From Ruminococcus sp. AF46-10NS (GTDB taxonomy: Bacteria; Bacillota; Clostridia; Lachnospirales; Lachnospiraceae): a stretch of DNA of 64,000 nt. Below are positions 60,784-64,000 of the stretch, one piece after another. The translations under genes and the position numbers were made by a program. The notes below the pieces were generated by a model. That model made no database searches. It was given only the letters and a program-made list of their open reading frames with translations, and was not told the DNA's origin. The DNA lies in the NCBI RefSeq assembly GCF_003474435.1, contig NZ_QRNF01000010.1, positions 35,569-99,568 of the forward strand, in the 5' to 3' direction. Position 1 is the first letter of the stretch, and the number at the start of each line of letters is the position of its first letter.

Positions 60784-60830
60784 TTGTTTTTGTCGTTATC
60801 TTATCTATATTTTATCAATATCAGTATAAT

Positions 60831-62018
60831 TTAGAATTCTTTTGGCTTATGTACCTCTCTGTACTTTCTCGGAGACAGCTGCTTCTGCTCGCGGAATACC
60901 TTTCCAAAATAGCTCTGTGACGGAAAATTCACATATTCTGCGATCTTGGACAAAGATTCATTGGAATACGTCAGAAGATTGGCTGCACGTTCTATCCGCA
61001 CACGGGTAATGTAATCCTGCAGCCGCTCACCGGTCTCTTTACTGAACAGCCGTGACAGATAGCTGGCACTTACTCCAAGAGTATCTGCGATATCATCGAG
61101 ATAAATTTTTTCCCTGTAATGCTTCTGTACATAATCCCTGCACTGCTCCACATAGCTTGAGGTGTGCTTCTGCTCCAGCTTCCGTTTTACCTCGGATGCC
61201 AGTTTCTCAACTGCAGAATTCCGGTATCGGATCATCTGTGCAATGTCCTGACAGCTGTCACACTTACTGATATAAAAATCACTCAGCTGATACGCTGCGG
61301 CCGGCGAGATTCCGCCCTCGATCGCGGCCCGGGTACAAAGAGTGATTCCTACAATCGCCGTGTTTCTCCACTGGTTCAGTACTTTTCCGGATAATTTTCC
61401 GATATCTCCATCCATTGTCCGGGTAAAATGAAGTGCGTCCTCCACACGTCCTTCCCGCACACAGTCCAGAAGCTGACGTTCCTCCTGATACGTATGGTGA
61501 TAAGCATTTTCTTCGTCTTTTTTTATTTCGTAAATGATCTTTTCCTGCGCTTCTAGCTCTTCTGCGCCTGCAGCCAGATGATTTACCTTGGCAAGCTCCA
61601 TATCCTCTGTTGTATTTTCATTTAAAACTGCATCCATGATCTGTGCAATGTCCATCACTTCCGAAAACTGAAATCTTTTCAAGATTTTCTCTTTATCTGT
61701 GTGAATCCCATAACGCTTATAGTATTTATGCAGCTCCACCTTATTCAGCGCGCCCAGACTGAGCGGACCTGCAAAATAGTACTGTCCCTCTGATCTTACA
61801 CAGATAAAATAAATACTGTCTTCCTCTTTATGAAGAAGAGGCAGCTTCTGAACGGCCGCCTCTTTCATTAATCGTTCTCTCAGCTGGCTGTTCCTGAAAA
61901 TCGGATTCAGTTCTGAATTTCTCTGATAGCTTGACAACGTTTCGTCTGCCTGACAAAAAATATCAACGCCTGTCAGTTCAGCCAATCTGTTTAATATGTA
62001 TTTTTTATGATCACCCAT
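60831..62018 (-). CDS. AraC-family transcriptional regulator (locus B)
   Basis: A 395-residue regulator, larger than usual. The N-terminal part (about residues 1-280) is not a cupin; it has a PocR- or YesN-like sensor flavour (DSIYFICVRSEGQYYFAGPLS) and a long helical region. The C-terminal AraC domain includes KIYLDDIADTLGVSASYLSR and SLSKIAEYVNFPSQSYFGKVF. ATG 62018 (MGDHKKYILNR) is taken; a TTG 15 bases upstream sits too close to aggagag. It is upstream of the symporter and rhamnosidase genes on the same strand and most likely activates both through the shared motif. Confidence 0.92.
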   Translation of the reverse strand: MGDHKKYILNRLAELTGVDIFCQADETLSSYQRNSELNPIFRNSQLRERLMKEAAVQKLPLLHKEEDSIYFICVRSEGQYYFAGPLSLGALNKVELHKYYKRYGIHTDKEKILKRFQFSEVMDIAQIMDAVLNENTTEDMELAKVNHLAAGAEELEAQEKIIYEIKKDEENAYHHTYQEERQLLDCVREGRVEDALHFTRTMDGDIGKLSGKVLNQWRNTAIVGITLCTRAAIEGGISPAAAYQLSDFYISKCDSCQDIAQMIRYRNSAVEKLASEVKRKLEQKHTSSYVEQCRDYVQKHYREKIYLDDIADTLGVSASYLSRLFSKETGERLQDYITRVRIERAANLLTYSNESLSKIAEYVNFPSQSYFGKVFREQKQLSPRKYREVHKPKEF

Positions 62019-62161
62019 AAGCAATTTCCCCAACTCTCCTATAGCAATTCACAAAATCAGTGATGCTGTAAAATCCATGTATCGTGTCTATCTGCTATTC
62101 ATCATAACACAGACTCTTTGCAAATTGTATAGGATTTTGCCGGGTACGGAATACTCCGTAA

Positions 62162-63448
62162 TTACAGTTTCATCGCTCCGCGGATGCAGCTCTCGATATA
62201 ATCTTCACAAAGATCGGTGTTCAAGCTGAGATCAAAATTGCCTGCTGCTCCCCACATTCTTCTTGTGTAATAACGGTAGTTGTCTGCACGGAGCTTTTCA
62301 TTTTTCTGTACGACTGTCTTTGCCTCTTTTTCAGAGATATTCTGTCTTTTGGAAACTCTTTTGATTCTGCTCTCAAGAGGTGCTGAGAAGAATACCTTCA
62401 GACAGTTTTCTGAATTTCGAAGAACATAATCTGCACACCGGCCCACGATCACGCAGTTTCCTTTTTCTGCAAGCTCACGTACTACCTTTGACTCCGCCGC
62501 AAAAATCTTATCCTTCGGTGCCTCATCCTGAGAATTACTGTTTAAATACATCTGATTGACAAGATCATAGAGGAGGCTGTTTGTCATGATCTCCTCATTC
62601 TTTTTAATAAATTCCGGTGTATAGCCTGTTGTTCCTGCTGCCATCTGAATGATCTCCGCATCATAGAAATCATAGCCAAGCTTTTCTGCAAGTGCCTTGC
62701 CGATATTGTGGCCGCCACTTCCAAACTGTCTTCCTATAGCGATGACATTTTTTCCCTGAATGCCATGCTGTGTCTGAGCCGCCTGTTCTCTCTGCTGTTC
62801 TTCCTGAACAGTCTCCGGAAACAGCATTGTTTTTACAAAAGCAAGCTTCTTTCCGAAAAGTCTCGCGATAAATCCAACCAGCAGTGCGGCAATTACAGTA
62901 CCTTCACGCACACCGTCCAGTCTGCCTGCAAAAACAAATGACAGTACTGCGGCGATCACAGCCATAGAAACATCAAAACAGATCTTGGTAGTTCCGAAAT
63001 TTGTTTTCCAGGTAAGGACGATCGCGCGGACAAAAGATTCTCCCGGAAGCATAACTACATCGGCCAGAACCTCCATGTACACACCAAAACCGAGGATCAG
63101 GCATCCGATGAGAAGATAAACGATCTTCATCACATACATCTCCGGGTTTACCCAGTAAAAAAGAAGCATGGTAAGATCGATAAAATATCCGAATACAATG
63201 GATACCGGAATCTGTAAAATATGCTCCAGTTTAAAATTCTTTCTCAGGATTATCAGCTGCAGTACGATCAGAAAAATACTGAAAAAGATGGTAAAGTTTC
63301 CGAGCGTAAACGGGAAGTTAAGGCTTAATACATACGGGATCGATGAGATTGGCGACGTTCCCAGGTTCGCCTTGGTGATAAGACTGACTCCCAGCGAGTT
63401 CACAAACAGTCCTACCAGAAAAATCAGATATCGTTTCAGTTTGTCCAT
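62162..63448 (-). CDS. YczE-like membrane domain fused to cytidylate-kinase-like domain
   Basis: A 428-residue two-part protein. Residues 1-205 form six or seven helices of the YczE/YitT-like type (RYLIFLVGLFVNSLGVSLIT, ANLGTSPISSIPYVLS, EVLADVVMLPGESFVRAI). A Gln/Glu-rich linker covers residues 212-230. Residues 232-428 are a cytidylate-kinase-like P-loop domain (VIAIGRQFGSGGHNIGKALAEKLGYDFYD; GNCVIVGRCADYVLR; RIKRVSKRQNISEKEAK). The P-loop GRQFGSGGHNIGK is the form found in the Cytidylate_kin2 group, which is distinct from true CMP kinases. The function of the fusion is unknown. It lies 28 bases behind the MarR gene. Confidence 0.88.
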   Translation of the reverse strand: MDKLKRYLIFLVGLFVNSLGVSLITKANLGTSPISSIPYVLSLNFPFTLGNFTIFFSIFLIVLQLIILRKNFKLEHILQIPVSIVFGYFIDLTMLLFYWVNPEMYVMKIVYLLIGCLILGFGVYMEVLADVVMLPGESFVRAIVLTWKTNFGTTKICFDVSMAVIAAVLSFVFAGRLDGVREGTVIAALLVGFIARLFGKKLAFVKTMLFPETVQEEQQREQAAQTQHGIQGKNVIAIGRQFGSGGHNIGKALAEKLGYDFYDAEIIQMAAGTTGYTPEFIKKNEEIMTNSLLYDLVNQMYLNSNSQDEAPKDKIFAAESKVVRELAEKGNCVIVGRCADYVLRNSENCLKVFFSAPLESRIKRVSKRQNISEKEAKTVVQKNEKLRADNYRYYTRRMWGAAGNFDLSLNTDLCEDYIESCIRGAMKL

Positions 63449-63476
63449 TATTTATTCCCCTCTCTTTTTGTTTCAT

Positions 63477-63908
63477 TTATTTTGCATTAAGATTTTTATA
63501 AATCTTTTCAAATGTCTGCATAAATCTTTTCTGTTCTTCTTCAGAAATACCGGAAAATGCTGTTTCTTCTATTTTTTCAAAAGCAGCTTCCACAAGCTTC
63601 TGATTTTTCTTACCGGATTCTGTCATAAAAATATGAAAAGTCCGACGGTTTCCGTTGAGCATTTTTCTCTCGATCAGGCCTTTCTCCTCCATGCGGTTCA
63701 GTATGGAGGTCAGTGATCCTGCTTCGATCAGGCATCCTGCCGCAATTTCCTTCTGGCTGGCACCGTCATGATCCTTCAGATAATCCAGAACTTTCGGCTG
63801 TCCCAGCGTAAGACCTGTGGTTTTCAGCTGCTCCATGAGCTTTTTCTGGATCATCATCTGATTTACCATGGCCAGATAGTGAAATGAATCCTGCATTTGT
63901 ATGTTCAC
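63477..63908 (-). CDS. MarR-family transcriptional regulator
   Basis: A 143-residue repressor-type protein with the winged helix-turn-helix GLTLGQPKVLDYLKDHDG, SQKEIAAGCLIEAGSLTSIL and the wing EEKGLIERKMLNGNRRTFHIF. I take GTG 63908 as the start because aaaggag lies five bases before it. ATG 63896 and ATG 63929 are also in frame but spaced badly. It probably controls itself and the fused membrane/kinase gene 28 bases downstream. An AT-rich palindrome lies about 50 bases upstream. Confidence 0.92.
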   Translation of the reverse strand: MNIQMQDSFHYLAMVNQMMIQKKLMEQLKTTGLTLGQPKVLDYLKDHDGASQKEIAAGCLIEAGSLTSILNRMEEKGLIERKMLNGNRRTFHIFMTESGKKNQKLVEAAFEKIEETAFSGISEEEQKRFMQTFEKIYKNLNAK

Positions 63909-63960
63909 TTCCTCTCCTTTATCTATCAAACGGATAAAAGCATTCGATTTAAATTATGTT

Positions 63961-63997
63961 AATAGTTATAATTCAACGTTTAGAATTAATAACTATT
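63961..63997 (-). promoter_or_regulatory. AT-rich palindrome, candidate MarR operator
   Basis: The arms AATAGTTATAATTC / GAATTAATAACTATT match except for one inserted base, with a nine-base centre. Position and base composition suit a MarR-type operator overlapping the promoter. The window ends here, so the upstream context is unseen. Confidence 0.5.
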
Positions 63998-64000
63998 TTA

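Overview
The window reads as a chromosomal segment of a low-to-mid GC, anaerobic gut Firmicute of the family Lachnospiraceae, most likely Blautia or a close relative. The basis is the type of the housekeeping proteins (CodY, class III fructose bisphosphatase, the PCAYS-type thymidylate synthase, PolC), the neighbour order comM-dprA-topA-codY and ispG-polC, strong sigma-A promoters, and many gut-type glycosidases with GPH-family cation symporters. I see no prophage, CRISPR array, transposase gene or plasmid functions. The genus is an inference.

Layout. 1-7.9 kb: groES-groEL under a CIRCE operator, codY, topA, dprA and comM, all on the minus strand. 8-19.4 kb: a small XRE regulator, a membrane-anchored protein of unknown function, fbp, polC, ispG and a telA/xpaC pair. 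19.5-27.7 kb: ilvE (plus strand), folA-thyA, a MITE-like intergenic element, a VanZ-like protein, malQ, an alpha/beta hydrolase and a DUF5067-like membrane protein. 27.8-30.1 kb: DUF378, a tandemly duplicated tRNA-Gly pair, cysE, tRNA-Ser and tRNA-Trp. 30.3-34.3 kb: a probable unit of soluble hybrid histidine kinase, zinc-ribbon protein, uridine phosphorylase and cytidine deaminase. 34.6-37.6 kb: cfa, a Nudix hydrolase and a D-2-hydroxyacid dehydrogenase. 37.7-43.0 kb: an ABC exporter facing a NarL-type two-component system across an operator-rich gap. 43-45.5 kb: an RluA-type pseudouridine synthase and a MATE exporter.

45.7-62 kb is accessory carbohydrate metabolism. Locus A is AraC regulator / GPH symporter - GH5 - GH43. 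Locus B is AraC regulator, GPH symporter, and a tightly packed operon GH78 alpha-L-rhamnosidase - MBL-fold hydrolase - ROK kinase - Old Yellow Enzyme-type reductase - GH1 phospho-beta-glucosidase. I read locus B as a system for a plant rhamnosyl-glucoside such as a flavonoid rutinoside: import by symport, removal of rhamnose, ATP-dependent phosphorylation of the glucoside by the ROK kinase (there is no PTS in view), cleavage to sugar phosphate and aglycone, then reduction of the aglycone. The symporter gene and the operon share a 15-base motif placed exactly 19 bases upstream of each -10 box. 62.1-64 kb: an unusual fusion of a YczE-like membrane domain with a cytidylate-kinase-like domain, and a MarR regulator beside an AT-rich palindrome.

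Quality note: ten coding regions or parts of them are broken by what all look like single-base deletions in short homopolymers (comM twice, polC, ABC permease, ABC ATPase tail, response regulator, RluA-like protein twice, MATE, GH78 tail). One of these genes, polC, is essential, so these are more likely sequence errors than true pseudogenes.
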